Shown here one piece after another: positions 1 through 8,471 of a stretch of DNA of 18,149 nt. The translations under genes and the position numbers were made by a program. Source of the DNA: Acidobacteriota bacterium (lineage in GTDB: Bacteria; Acidobacteriota; Terriglobia; Terriglobales; Acidobacteriaceae); NCBI GenBank assembly GCA_021780095.1, contig JAJXZK010000042.1:1-18149 (forward strand). The letters run 5' to 3'. Under the pieces are notes generated by a model. That model ran no database searches. It was not told where the DNA came from and saw only the letters and a program-made list of their open reading frames with translations. The stretch's first letter is position 1, and each line of letters opens with the position of its first letter.

Positions 1-248
1 GATGGCTGCAATCGTACTGGGTGTGAAAGCGCTCACTTGGTGCGAATTCTATCCATTCGTGGGCTGCTCGTCACGGAAAACCGGAGTTGGGCTGCCTGCC
101 CAGAATTCGATGTCACGTACAATTAGGCGAATACTTTACTTCTTTGGAGGCCCTTTTCGGGGCGATGTCGTACATTTCCATTGCTTCAGTCTGGAACCAT
201 GGATTCACCTCCGGGTCGGCGCTGGCCGGTCGTGGGGAGCTTGGCGCG

Positions 249-1871
249 ATGTTGTTCGCGCCGCAGCACGGGTTGATGCATTACCTGCATGAGCAGCAGT
301 TGGCAAACCAGACCTTTGGCCATTTGTACAGCTGGAACTGGTTCGACGCGTCGCTACTGATTCCCTACTTTGTGCTGATGGTGATTCTGGCGTTTTACGG
401 AATCCATCGCTATCAACTGGTCTGGCTCTACTACCGCTATAAAAAGAATGCGACGCGTGAGGCTCCGGAGAAGTTTGAGGAGTTGCCGTTCATTACGGTG
501 CAGCTGCCGATCTTCAACGAGCAATTTGTGATTGACCGACTGGTGGAGGCAGTGTGCCGGCTGGACTATCCGCGCGACCGCCTGGAAATCCAGGTGCTGG
601 ATGACTCGACCGACGAGACGCAAGAAGTGGCGGCAGCGGTGGTGGAGCGCTATCGCAGCGGATTGCATGGCGAGCCGCAGCCGATTGTGTATATCCATCG
701 CACCAATCGCCATGGATACAAGGCGGGGGCGCTGGACAATGGATTGAAGACGGCCAAGGGTCAGCTGATTGCGATGTTCGACGCGGACTTTGTGCCGTCG
801 CCGGACTGGCTGATGAAGGTGGTGCATCATTTTTCCGATGCGACGATCGGCATGGTGCAGACGCGTTGGACGCATCTGAATCGCGACTACAGTTTCTTGA
901 CCCAGGTGGAAGCGATCTTGCTGGACGGGCATTTTGTGCTGGAACATGGCGGGCGTTCACGGTGCGGCGTATTTTTCAATTTCAACGGCACCGCGGGCAT
1001 ATGGCGGCGGGAAGCGATTGACGAAGCGGGCGGCTGGCAGCATGACACGCTGACGGAAGACACCGACCTGAGCTATCGAGCGCAGTTGAGAGGCTGGAAG
1101 TTCAAATACCTGCAGGACGTGGAATGTCCGGCGGAGCTGCCGATCGAGATGACGGCCTTCAAGACGCAGCAGGCGCGCTGGTCGAAGGGGCTGATTCAGA
1201 CGTCGAAAAAGATTCTGCCGCAGGTTTTTCGCTCCGACGTTTCCTTTCACATCAAACTGGAGACGTTTTACCATCTGACCGCCAACATCAGTTATCCGCT
1301 GATGGTGCTGCTGTCGATTCTGCTGATGCCGGCGATGATCATCCGCTTCTACCAGGGATGGTTCCAGATGCTGTACATCGATTTGCCGCTGTTTATGGCG
1401 TCGACGTTTTCGGTGTCGTCGTTTTATTTGATCTCGCAAAAGGAACTGTATCCGGGGAAATGGTATCGCTCGCTGCTGTACCTGCCGTTTGTGCTGGCGC
1501 TTGGCGGCATCGGGCTGACGCTGACCAACGCGCGGGCGGTGATGGAGGCATTGTTTGGGATCAAGAGCCCTTTCAAGCGGACACCGAAATACCGGGTAGA
1601 AAAGCGCGGCGAGAAGTCGCAGGCGGCGAAATATCGCAAACGCCTGGGCCTGCTGCCGGTGGTGGAATTGCTGATCAGCGCGTATTTTGCTTTGACAATC
1701 TGGTATGCCTTCTCGAACGCGAACTACATTACGATTCCATTTCTGTTTCTGTTCATGTTCGGCTATGGATATACGGCGGTGTTGAGCGTGACGCAGGGAA
1801 TGTTCGACCGCTTCCGCGGGGTTGCGAATGCGGACGAGTCCTCAGCGAAGCCATTTCCGGTGGGCGTGTAG
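249..1871 (+). CDS. Family 2 membrane glycosyltransferase, cellulose/glucomannan synthase-like
   Basis: This is probably a processive inner-membrane glycosyltransferase that polymerises a beta-linked polysaccharide from nucleotide sugar and extrudes it; the sugar cannot be read from the sequence. From the start at 249 (540 residues) it has a membrane helix at about 34-54, then the GT-A catalytic domain with LDDSTDET (117-124), FDADF (177-181), TEDTD (269-273) and QQARW (307-311), i.e. the D, DxD, TED and QxxRW motifs of CesA/CslA-type GT2 enzymes. Further helices lie near 347-366, 377-396, 411-428, 466-487 and 493-512. I chose ATG 249 because GGAG (236-239) stands 9 bases upstream. In-frame ATGs at 165 (GGAGG 14 bases away) and 87 are alternatives; the extra N-terminus they give looks unlike a protein domain. 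No bcsB, bcsZ or PilZ partner is visible, so it stands alone. Family is certain, product is not. Confidence 0.93.
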   Translation: MLFAPQHGLMHYLHEQQLANQTFGHLYSWNWFDASLLIPYFVLMVILAFYGIHRYQLVWLYYRYKKNATREAPEKFEELPFITVQLPIFNEQFVIDRLVEAVCRLDYPRDRLEIQVLDDSTDETQEVAAAVVERYRSGLHGEPQPIVYIHRTNRHGYKAGALDNGLKTAKGQLIAMFDADFVPSPDWLMKVVHHFSDATIGMVQTRWTHLNRDYSFLTQVEAILLDGHFVLEHGGRSRCGVFFNFNGTAGIWRREAIDEAGGWQHDTLTEDTDLSYRAQLRGWKFKYLQDVECPAELPIEMTAFKTQQARWSKGLIQTSKKILPQVFRSDVSFHIKLETFYHLTANISYPLMVLLSILLMPAMIIRFYQGWFQMLYIDLPLFMASTFSVSSFYLISQKELYPGKWYRSLLYLPFVLALGGIGLTLTNARAVMEALFGIKSPFKRTPKYRVEKRGEKSQAAKYRKRLGLLPVVELLISAYFALTIWYAFSNANYITIPFLFLFMFGYGYTAVLSVTQGMFDRFRGVANADESSAKPFPVGV

Positions 1872-1968
1872 ATCCAAAAAATCGCGCCCCGGGGGACTTT
1901 CACTCCGGAAGGCAACTCTCAATTGTTCAGCGTGTCAACAGAGCCAGACGGCTTGCAACACAAACAAA

Positions 1969-1996
1969 CGCGGTCGCCTCGGCGACCGCGTTTTTT
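1969..1996 (+). terminator. Rho-independent terminator, probably bidirectional
   Basis: The arms CGCGGTCGC and GCGACCGCG form a 9-bp GC-rich stem with loop CTCG (the closing C-G can extend it), directly followed by TTTTTT at 1991-1996. It lies about 100 bases after the glycosyltransferase stop at 1871. On the minus strand the same stem is followed by TTTGTTTGTG and sits just past the beta-barrel gene stop at 2015, so it probably serves both convergent genes. Confidence 0.88.
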
Positions 1997-2014
1997 CTAT
2001 GCAAAGTTCGTGGC

Positions 2015-2836
2015 TTACCAGCGGTAGCCGACAGTGACCGGAATAAGATTGGCGTCCTTTCCCGGCGGAAGGACACTCTGCGGGCTGAAGAGTTTCAGGT
2101 ATCGCGCTTCCAGGAAAATTTTTCCTCGTTCGTACGGCGACACACGCCACTCCGCGCCCAATCCGATATCGATGTTCCCTTGATTGGTGGAGACATGGGC
2201 AACATTGACGCTGCCGGTGCAGCCACCGTACCCGTATCCGTAACCGTATCCATAACCATAGCCGTAACCGCAGGGCACATTCACAGGAACGGTAAAGGTG
2301 GTCAGCGCACGAGAAAATCCGCCGCCGCCAATCACGTATCCATTCAGCCGGTCGCCACGGATGAAATCGAATTTCGGATTGAGATCCGCGGTCCAGATGT
2401 GCTCATTGCCGTACGGCGTCTGAGTGTTGGAGTACGCCAGCGTACGGGGAACCGTCATGCGATTGAAGTTCCATTCCGCCAGAAGGCTGAGGCGGTCGTT
2501 GAACTTGAGTCCGCCACCAAGCAGTACATTCCAGCCGGTATTGGCGTAGTTCTGCGTGCTGCCGCCGGGAACCGTGACCCCGCCGCCGCCTTCCAGCACC
2601 AGATGCTTCCCCCAGCCTTCGCCGGTGTAGCGCGGCCGATGGTGATAAGGAGAGGAATTGCTGTCCTGCGAATTGTACTGGGGGTTGGAGGGGTAATTGT
2701 TTTGCAGGTTGTAGCTGACGTTGGAACTGGAATAGGTTTGGGCCTGCCCCGCAGCCGCAAATAACAAACCGCACGCCAGGGCGATATATTTTGACCCTTT
2801 GGCGGTTCTCCTCAGAACTTGATGAATGACATCCAT
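2015..2836 (-). CDS. Outer-membrane beta-barrel protein with Gly-Tyr repeat
   Basis: This is a 273-residue exported protein, probably a small outer-membrane barrel of the OmpA/OprF-like porin-fold type; ligand and role are unknown. The N-terminus has a basic start, a hydrophobic stretch (about 17-29) and a likely cleavage after AGQAQ (about 33). The mature part is rich in Gly, Asn and aromatic residues in alternating strand-like blocks (for example 78-88, 101-111, 117-128, 165-175, 222-231, 239-248). It ends in VTVGYRW, a typical C-terminal strand with final aromatic residue recognised by the BAM machinery. Residues 189-204 are a Gly-Tyr dipeptide run, closed by Cys189 and Cys206, which probably forms a flexible loop. 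I chose ATG 2836, not the in-frame start at 2896, because AAAGGA stands about 10 bases upstream and the signal peptide then begins correctly. It is co-directional with the upstream lipoprotein gene but 254 bases away. Confidence 0.85.
   Translation of the reverse strand: MDVIHQVLRRTAKGSKYIALACGLLFAAAGQAQTYSSSNVSYNLQNNYPSNPQYNSQDSNSSPYHHRPRYTGEGWGKHLVLEGGGGVTVPGGSTQNYANTGWNVLLGGGLKFNDRLSLLAEWNFNRMTVPRTLAYSNTQTPYGNEHIWTADLNPKFDFIRGDRLNGYVIGGGGFSRALTTFTVPVNVPCGYGYGYGYGYGYGYGGCTGSVNVAHVSTNQGNIDIGLGAEWRVSPYERGKIFLEARYLKLFSPQSVLPPGKDANLIPVTVGYRW
2227..2272 (-). repeat. Degenerate hexamer tandem repeat coding for Gly-Tyr
   Basis: About seven head-to-tail copies of a 6-base unit (GGNTAY on the minus strand) lie inside the beta-barrel gene and encode the (GY)n run at residues 190-203. 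Third positions vary between copies (GGT, GGC, GGA; TAC, TAT), so the array is old or under selection at the protein level and is not a pure slippage tract. Confidence 0.75.
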
Positions 2837-3090
2837 CGTAGTGTTGTCCTTTCGTGATTCGTGCGCTATTGGCGCCCTGTTTGCTCGGTCGTTCATCGTA
2901 AGCTTATGTATGGTCCGATGCCTAGCTAGCGAAGGTGAGATGCTCGCCCCGCATAAGTCGATTTGAGGCCACCCCTATCTCGTCAGCCGCTTTCTTAGAC
3001 GGACGCACTGGCAAAAAGTTGCGGTGTCATTTTGGGTACATCGAATGAAATGACGCCGTTCAGCCAGCGGGTGAACATTGGCCATGGCGA

Positions 3091-5040
3091 TTACCATTGC
3101 ACACCAGGGTACAGGCTCGGAATTCGTATCACCCGGTATTGATTGTAGCCCGGGGTATGCGCCTGCCATACCGTCTGGGCGGCGGTAGGCGATGTCTGGT
3201 TCAACTCCATGACGGTCGCACCGCCTTTCGCAGCGCAATAATCTGTTTCGATATCGCCATTCTGAAGCTGATCTGTTTGCCCGCCAAAATAGCTGTACAG
3301 AGGCGGAGACGGAATCTGATGGAACAGCATGGTAGCCGTCTTGGCGCTCTCATTCACCTGCATCACCATCGTGGACGAATAGCAGGCGGGCGCGCCCGAA
3401 GTGCCACAGGTCTGCCCCGATGCGAGAAGCCGGTCGTCACCGTTGTCCATGATTCCGAGGTTGAAGACGCCAGAAGTATTTTGGCTGAAGAAATCGATAC
3501 CGTGCTGCGCGTAGAACCAGTCCGTCGGATCGGTTGCGCCCAGCAGCTTGAAGTCGCGACCCTGACCAAGACTCCAAAGAACGTTGCCGGTGCCCTGGCC
3601 GTCGTTGTAATCGATTTTGACGATGCGGTTCTGTTGGCGAATGGAGAGCAGCAGGTTGTGGTCCTCCGCCGAATACAGTAGCGCATTGGCATGCGTGTAA
3701 TCCGGGAACTGGTAGTTGTAGGGCGGCGCAGGCGTGCCCAGTTGAACAAAAGGATTCCAGACCCAGGTGGGATTGTAGTTCTGGTCCACGTCGATGATGA
3801 CCGTGCCCAGGACGTTGGCGGTCCCTGTTTGTCCGGGCAGGTTGGAATATGGCTTGGTCATCCATGCCAGCAACAGGAAATGTCCATTGGGAAGCTGGAC
3901 GGCGTCCGTACAGAAGGTGAGCAGGTTCAATCCGCTGAATCCGTTGGCGGTTAGCGATTGATTCAGTTGAGCGATCGACAATGAATGGATCGTATTTCCG
4001 GCCAGGTCGACTTCGCGCACTTCACTGATGGTTCCGGAAGGAATGTTCTGGGATGCAGTCGGGGTGGCGACATAGCCGATGACAACCACGAAATTTCCGT
4101 TCGCCAGAGGCTTGATGGGAAAAATGACATTGGCCGCGGAGCCTTTGTAGCTGTAGGTCCAGATGACGTTGCCGCTCAAGTCGGTGGCGAATGCCTGGGC
4201 CAGATTTGCGATTGGCTTGCTGCCGAAGGTGACGGTGTCGAATAGTTCAACGCCGGGCTGGGGAGTCTGTCCGCTGGGCGTGCTGACCTGCACGGGGACG
4301 GTGGGGGGAGCTGCGCCAGTGGTGAAAGTGTGATCGACATCGGAAAACGTGACTCCGTTGGCCAGCTTGATTTGCGCCTGCAAGTGATAGGGGGAGGAAC
4401 CGCGCATGCCGGCGACTTCCATATTGATCTGGCCGCCGTAATTGCTGGGGACCGTGGGGGTGGACTGCGACCAGGTATTGAAGCCGTAGCTTGTATCGGG
4501 ACCGAACTGCACCGACATGGAACCCGGCTGCGGCAAATAGATGGAGTATTCCGCGACCAGCGGATTGTTCGTGGTGGTTACCACTCCGGCTTGAATGACA
4601 GCGACAACGGCAGTAGCTTGATTCGCCTGGGGGGCGCTGGAGAGCGCCGCCTGCACGACAACGTTTTCACTCTGGCTGACGGTGGCGGGCGCAGTGTAGT
4701 TGCCATTTGCGTCGACCGTGCCGACGGTCGCATTCCCGCCTGCGATGCCGTTGACTGAGAAGGCGATCGCGCCTCCACCGGCGGCCATCGCGGTAAAGTG
4801 AACACTCTGCCCCGGAGCCGCAGCGGCATTTTGCGGGCTGATGGTGATGACGCCGGTCTGCGTCGGAGTAGGCGTCGGCTGCGTGGGAGAGGGCGGATTG
4901 GGCGCGGTTGGCGGCGTCGGCTTGGACGGAGTGGTGAGACTGCTGGGCACAAGGTCCGCACAACCCGCCAATACCACAAGCAGGAGAAGTCCAAGGATTG
5001 ACTTTGCGGCTGACCGTTGCGCGTGACCCATCATTGACAT
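3091..5040 (-). CDS. Lipoprotein with Ig-like domain and arylsulfotransferase (ASST)-like propeller
   Basis: This 649-residue lipoprotein has a signal peptide with lipobox LAGC (lipidated Cys27), a Pro/Thr-rich linker (38-61), a bacterial Ig-like (BIG2-type) domain (about 62-150), a beta-sandwich/FN3-like domain (about 160-243) and a beta-propeller region (about 265-645) resembling arylsulfate sulfotransferases. The ASST-like signature is visible in DYTHAN (His450), SIRQQNRIVKID (Arg468), VLWSLG (488-492), AQHGID (His513) and MDNGDDR (531-537). From memory, E. coli ASST has active-site His356 and Arg374; the 18-residue spacing is the same here. ASST moves sulfate between phenolic compounds through a sulfo-histidine, but this protein may have another substrate or only bind. 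The start at 5040 has GAGG 5 bases upstream; ATGs at 5034 and 5031 are alternatives. It follows the RNase gene after 218 bases and is probably transcribed separately. Confidence 0.8.
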   Translation of the reverse strand: MSMMGHAQRSAAKSILGLLLLVVLAGCADLVPSSLTTPSKPTPPTAPNPPSPTQPTPTPTQTGVITISPQNAAAAPGQSVHFTAMAAGGGAIAFSVNGIAGGNATVGTVDANGNYTAPATVSQSENVVVQAALSSAPQANQATAVVAVIQAGVVTTTNNPLVAEYSIYLPQPGSMSVQFGPDTSYGFNTWSQSTPTVPSNYGGQINMEVAGMRGSSPYHLQAQIKLANGVTFSDVDHTFTTGAAPPTVPVQVSTPSGQTPQPGVELFDTVTFGSKPIANLAQAFATDLSGNVIWTYSYKGSAANVIFPIKPLANGNFVVVIGYVATPTASQNIPSGTISEVREVDLAGNTIHSLSIAQLNQSLTANGFSGLNLLTFCTDAVQLPNGHFLLLAWMTKPYSNLPGQTGTANVLGTVIIDVDQNYNPTWVWNPFVQLGTPAPPYNYQFPDYTHANALLYSAEDHNLLLSIRQQNRIVKIDYNDGQGTGNVLWSLGQGRDFKLLGATDPTDWFYAQHGIDFFSQNTSGVFNLGIMDNGDDRLLASGQTCGTSGAPACYSSTMVMQVNESAKTATMLFHQIPSPPLYSYFGGQTDQLQNGDIETDYCAAKGGATVMELNQTSPTAAQTVWQAHTPGYNQYRVIRIPSLYPGVQW

Positions 5041-5258
5041 GCTTGCCTCAAAAAAACCAATGCTTCACGTCTTGGACGCATCCCGCCGGGATTCGGTTAG
5101 ATGCCGATCCGGATCGAATCCGAAATTGATGTTGGACGGCGTCGAGTTACAGCTGCCGCGGGATCGAAGGCGTTTGCATGTCCACGAACAACGATTGCTC
5201 GCTTCGGGGGAAATGACAAACGTCGTTGGGAGTTTCCAGTGCAATTCCAGATCGTCCG

Positions 5259-8200
5259 CTATTGGATGTCGAACTGTTCCGGATGCAGGCTGGCATCGCT
5301 TTTGACGATGACGGTCTTGCCGGACATTTCTTCCATTTCGCTTAACCAGCGTCCGTTCTGCAACTTCAGTTGCTTGACGACCTCTGGATTGACGCGCAGC
5401 AGAACATCGCCGCGGTCGATCTGGCGATACATTTTGCGCAACTCGACATAAATCTCATTGCATACCGTCAACGGGCCCTTGACCATACCGGTTCCGGTGC
5501 AAACCGAGCACGGAACAGAGAGCGTGCGTTCGAGCGATTGCTTGACCCGTTTGCGGGTAATGGCGACGAGACCAAAGTCATTAAACTGAAGCACCTTCGA
5601 AGGCGCGCGATCGGACTTGAGAGCCTCTTCCAGGGCAAGCATGACCTTGTTGCGGTTCTTGCGTTCGTCCATATCGATGAAGTCGATGACGATGATGCCG
5701 CCGAGATCGCGCAGACGAATCTGGCGAACGATCTCCGGGATGGCATCGAGGTTGGTTTTGAGAATGGTGTCTTCGAGGCGCGCTGTTTTGCCCACGTATT
5801 TGCCGGTGTTGATGTCGATGGCGACCAGAGCTTCTGTCTGGTTGATGACAATGGAACCGCCGGATTTGAGCCACACCTTGGAGTGGAGCGCGTTGTTGAT
5901 TTCTTCCTGAATGCCGAATTGCTCGAACAGCGGGGTTTCCTTGGTGTAGAGCTTGACGCGGCGAACCAGTGCCGGTTCAAAGCGTCCGAGGAAACGCAGC
6001 ACGCGTTCGTAGTCGGCTTCGGTGTCGACCCAGATGGAAGAGAAACTATCCGTGACCTGATCGCGGAGGACGCGTTCCACCAGGCTGAGATCGTGATAGA
6101 TCAGAGCCGGGGGCTTTGCGTTTTCTGTGCGCTGGCGAATCTCCGCCCACAGTGTGAGCAGGAAACGAATGTCGGCGCGAAGATCTTCTTCGCTGGCAGT
6201 GGCGGCGGCAGTGCGAACGATAAAGCCACCGGAGGCTGCTCCTTTTTCGCTGAGAAGAATATGCTTCAGGCGCTGACGTTCCTCGTCGGAAGAAATTTTG
6301 CGGGAGACGCCGACGTGATTGACCGTGGGCATGAAGACGAGGAAACGACCGGGCAACGCGATGTGGCTGGTGATGCGTGCGCCTTTACGCGCGATGGGCT
6401 CCTTCGCAATCTGGACCAGGATTTCCTGATTCGGTTTCAGCAGGTCGGTGATGGCCGGCAGATTGGTGGTTTGCGCGGTGGAGCGGCGCATGCGGTTATC
6501 TCCGCGGCCGCCGGCATGACGCTGCGGTCCGCGGGTTCCGCGGCGACCACTGCGACCGCCTCCCTGCCGATTGCGTGAGGCATCGGCATTGGCAGGCTCC
6601 TGACTTTCTTCGGTTTCGTCTGCGGAGTCGGAGCCGTCTTCCAGCTCAATCTCGCCCATTTCGGCGGCAAAGGCCTCGTCTTCGTTGAAATCTTCGTCGA
6701 CTTCTGAGCCTTCGGGAGGGGTATCGCCGTTTTCGTCGGCAAAGCGGGTGCGCTGTTCAATGTGCTGGTCGCGAACCAATTCGCTGAGCAGGCCGCTATC
6801 CATCTGGACATCAAGCGTCTCTTCGATCAGGTCGTCATATTCAGCTTCGTCCTGCGGGCTTTGCGCGGCGTAGGCTTCCGGCTCTTCTTCGTCTAGGGTT
6901 TCTTCTTCGAGGTTGCCCAGACCAGGATCAAAAATGCGGTCGTCATGATCGGAGGCAGCATGCTCGTCCAAGGCGATTTCGTCCAGATGAGAAGCGTAAT
7001 CTTCGCCGACGAAGGAGCCTTCTTCGCCGTCTGCGGGAGCGATTTCTTCCGTCGTGGAAGAGGCTTGATCGGCAGGATGAGAATGAGTGGGCTGAACAAG
7101 CGAAGCTGCCTCACCGAAGAAGGGCTCCGGTTGGGAGCTGACCCCGGGGGTGGGCTCTGCGGCGACGTCTTGACTGAAAGATTCTGTGGCGGGCTCGGCT
7201 TCGGGTGCAGGCGGCTCCGCAACGCTGCTTAGGCGGTAGGCGCTGGAAGTGGAGGGATCAAAGCGATACGACGCCGACGCCTCAGATGGGTCAAACTCCG
7301 GCGTTTCGATTTCCGCAGCTTCGGCGACCACGGAGTCGTGCTGGACCAGCGACGGCTCTTCGGGAGCAATCGCATGCTGGACGAGCGACGGCTCTTCGAG
7401 AATGGTTTCGTGCTGCACCAGCGAGGGCTCCTCATGCTCGAAAACGGGCAAAGGAATGTCATCGGTATGGAGCGGGGTTTCAGCGACAGGCGCGGGTGCG
7501 GGGGTCTCCTCGAGAATCGGACCGACTTCGGCCGCGGGCGAGGAAAAACTTTCCGCGGGAGCGGTTTCGCGCGAACGCTTGTGGCGGGAGAGCGATTCGC
7601 CGGGAAGCACTCCGCTGCCATCCCATGCAACCAACGGACCCGTGACCATGGTGGAGGGCTGGAAGGCCGGCTTGATCGCAGGCGCAGGCGTGTCCTTGTG
7701 CTGCGTGGTGGCCGCCGGCGCGGGAGAATCGCCGCGACGATATTTGGAAAGCGATTCACCCGGCAATACAAATGTTTCTGGATGGCTTGGGGCAGACGGC
7801 GGGCGATGCTGTTCGACGGCGCGGATGCGGGTCTCGGGCAAGGGCTGCGCCGTTTCCTCCGGATAGGCGGAGTCAAAGGAAGCCTCCGGTTCGTGCGGGA
7901 CGGCCTCGGTTTCGAATTCCAATGGCTCGCCTTCGCTGGGCCCTGCCGTTTGCGACGCTGGAGCGGGCCGGCTCTGCAGTCCGCCGCGACCGCGGCGACG
8001 ACCGCGGCGACCGCGCCAACGGCGTCCACCTTGACCCTCCTCTTCACCGGAGGCACTTGTCGGCGCGCCGGAATCTTCGCGAACAAGCTGATTCCCTGCC
8101 AGCCTTCGTTCGTTGAACGGGCGGGACGCGGAGTCTTCACCGGTGGCTTGAGATTCAGTGTTGGCGCTGCGGCGGCCATTGGGCAAGCGTGCCTGGCCGC

Positions 8201-8471
8201 GAGTCCCGGGCGCGAGGGAGACATATTCTTCGCCGTCTTCCTGCTCTTCAGCAAAGTCGGTGACGTAGAGGAACGCATCGCGCTCCAGGCCGATATCGAC
8301 AAATGCCGACTGCATGCCAGGAAGGACGCGCGTGACTTTGCCTTTGTAAATGGAGCCGGCGAGGGTGTATTCGTTCTCGCGCTCGTAATAGATTTCCGCA
8401 AGCTTGTCCTCTTCGACAACCGCAAGGCGGGTTTCATGGGGGGTACTGGAGATATAAATTTCTTTTGTCAT
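5259..8471 (-). CDS. rng: Ribonuclease E/G with giant insertion in the S1 domain
   Basis: This is an endoribonuclease of the Rne/Rng family, which processes rRNA and tRNA precursors and starts mRNA decay at 5'-monophosphate ends. At 1070 residues it is about twice E. coli RNase G. The S1 domain begins normally (1-75, YKGKVTRVLPGMQSAFVDIG) and resumes at about 672 (ITDLLKPNQEILVQIAKE); roughly 590 low-complexity residues lie between. The catalytic half is intact: IDINTG (885-890, catalytic Asp886), VIDFIDMDE (928-936, second Asp) and the zinc-link CSVCTGTG (Cys988, Cys991). The insert has an Arg/Gly patch (150-164), repeats VLPGESLS (235-242, 288-295) and EPSLVQH (348, 360, 372), a long acidic part (about 480-625) and a second Arg/Gly patch (633-663). 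GAGG lies 4 bases before ATG 8471. A C-terminal scaffold like that of RNase E is absent; the insert may serve instead (inference). Confidence 0.95.
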   Translation of the reverse strand: MTKEIYISSTPHETRLAVVEEDKLAEIYYERENEYTLAGSIYKGKVTRVLPGMQSAFVDIGLERDAFLYVTDFAEEQEDGEEYVSLAPGTRGQARLPNGRRSANTESQATGEDSASRPFNERRLAGNQLVREDSGAPTSASGEEEGQGGRRWRGRRGRRRGRGGLQSRPAPASQTAGPSEGEPLEFETEAVPHEPEASFDSAYPEETAQPLPETRIRAVEQHRPPSAPSHPETFVLPGESLSKYRRGDSPAPAATTQHKDTPAPAIKPAFQPSTMVTGPLVAWDGSGVLPGESLSRHKRSRETAPAESFSSPAAEVGPILEETPAPAPVAETPLHTDDIPLPVFEHEEPSLVQHETILEEPSLVQHAIAPEEPSLVQHDSVVAEAAEIETPEFDPSEASASYRFDPSTSSAYRLSSVAEPPAPEAEPATESFSQDVAAEPTPGVSSQPEPFFGEAASLVQPTHSHPADQASSTTEEIAPADGEEGSFVGEDYASHLDEIALDEHAASDHDDRIFDPGLGNLEEETLDEEEPEAYAAQSPQDEAEYDDLIEETLDVQMDSGLLSELVRDQHIEQRTRFADENGDTPPEGSEVDEDFNEDEAFAAEMGEIELEDGSDSADETEESQEPANADASRNRQGGGRSGRRGTRGPQRHAGGRGDNRMRRSTAQTTNLPAITDLLKPNQEILVQIAKEPIARKGARITSHIALPGRFLVFMPTVNHVGVSRKISSDEERQRLKHILLSEKGAASGGFIVRTAAATASEEDLRADIRFLLTLWAEIRQRTENAKPPALIYHDLSLVERVLRDQVTDSFSSIWVDTEADYERVLRFLGRFEPALVRRVKLYTKETPLFEQFGIQEEINNALHSKVWLKSGGSIVINQTEALVAIDINTGKYVGKTARLEDTILKTNLDAIPEIVRQIRLRDLGGIIVIDFIDMDERKNRNKVMLALEEALKSDRAPSKVLQFNDFGLVAITRKRVKQSLERTLSVPCSVCTGTGMVKGPLTVCNEIYVELRKMYRQIDRGDVLLRVNPEVVKQLKLQNGRWLSEMEEMSGKTVIVKSDASLHPEQFDIQ
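7338..7439 (-). repeat. 36-bp tandem repeat (three copies) inside the RNase insert
   Basis: Three consecutive copies with an exact 12-residue period encode EPSLVQH at residues 348-354, 360-366 and 372-378 of the RNase. The seven-residue core is invariant and the five linker residues vary. A decayed fourth core (SLVQ, 457-460) lies further on. Identical cores with changing linkers suggest a selected short linear motif, not fresh duplication. Confidence 0.85.

Noticed and set aside
1..248. Possible small gene or N-terminal extension at the left edge
   Set aside because: The open frames here have no ribosome site or conserved look, and no promoter boxes could be assigned with confidence.
1124..2764. 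546-codon plus-strand open frame
   Set aside because: It runs through the 3' third of the glycosyltransferase in another frame, across the terminator and antisense to the beta-barrel gene; composition is not protein-like.
7338..7439. Tandem repeat as a possible CRISPR
   Set aside because: The 36-bp units are contiguous, in frame with the RNase and contain only five-codon variable linkers; there are no spacers or cas genes.
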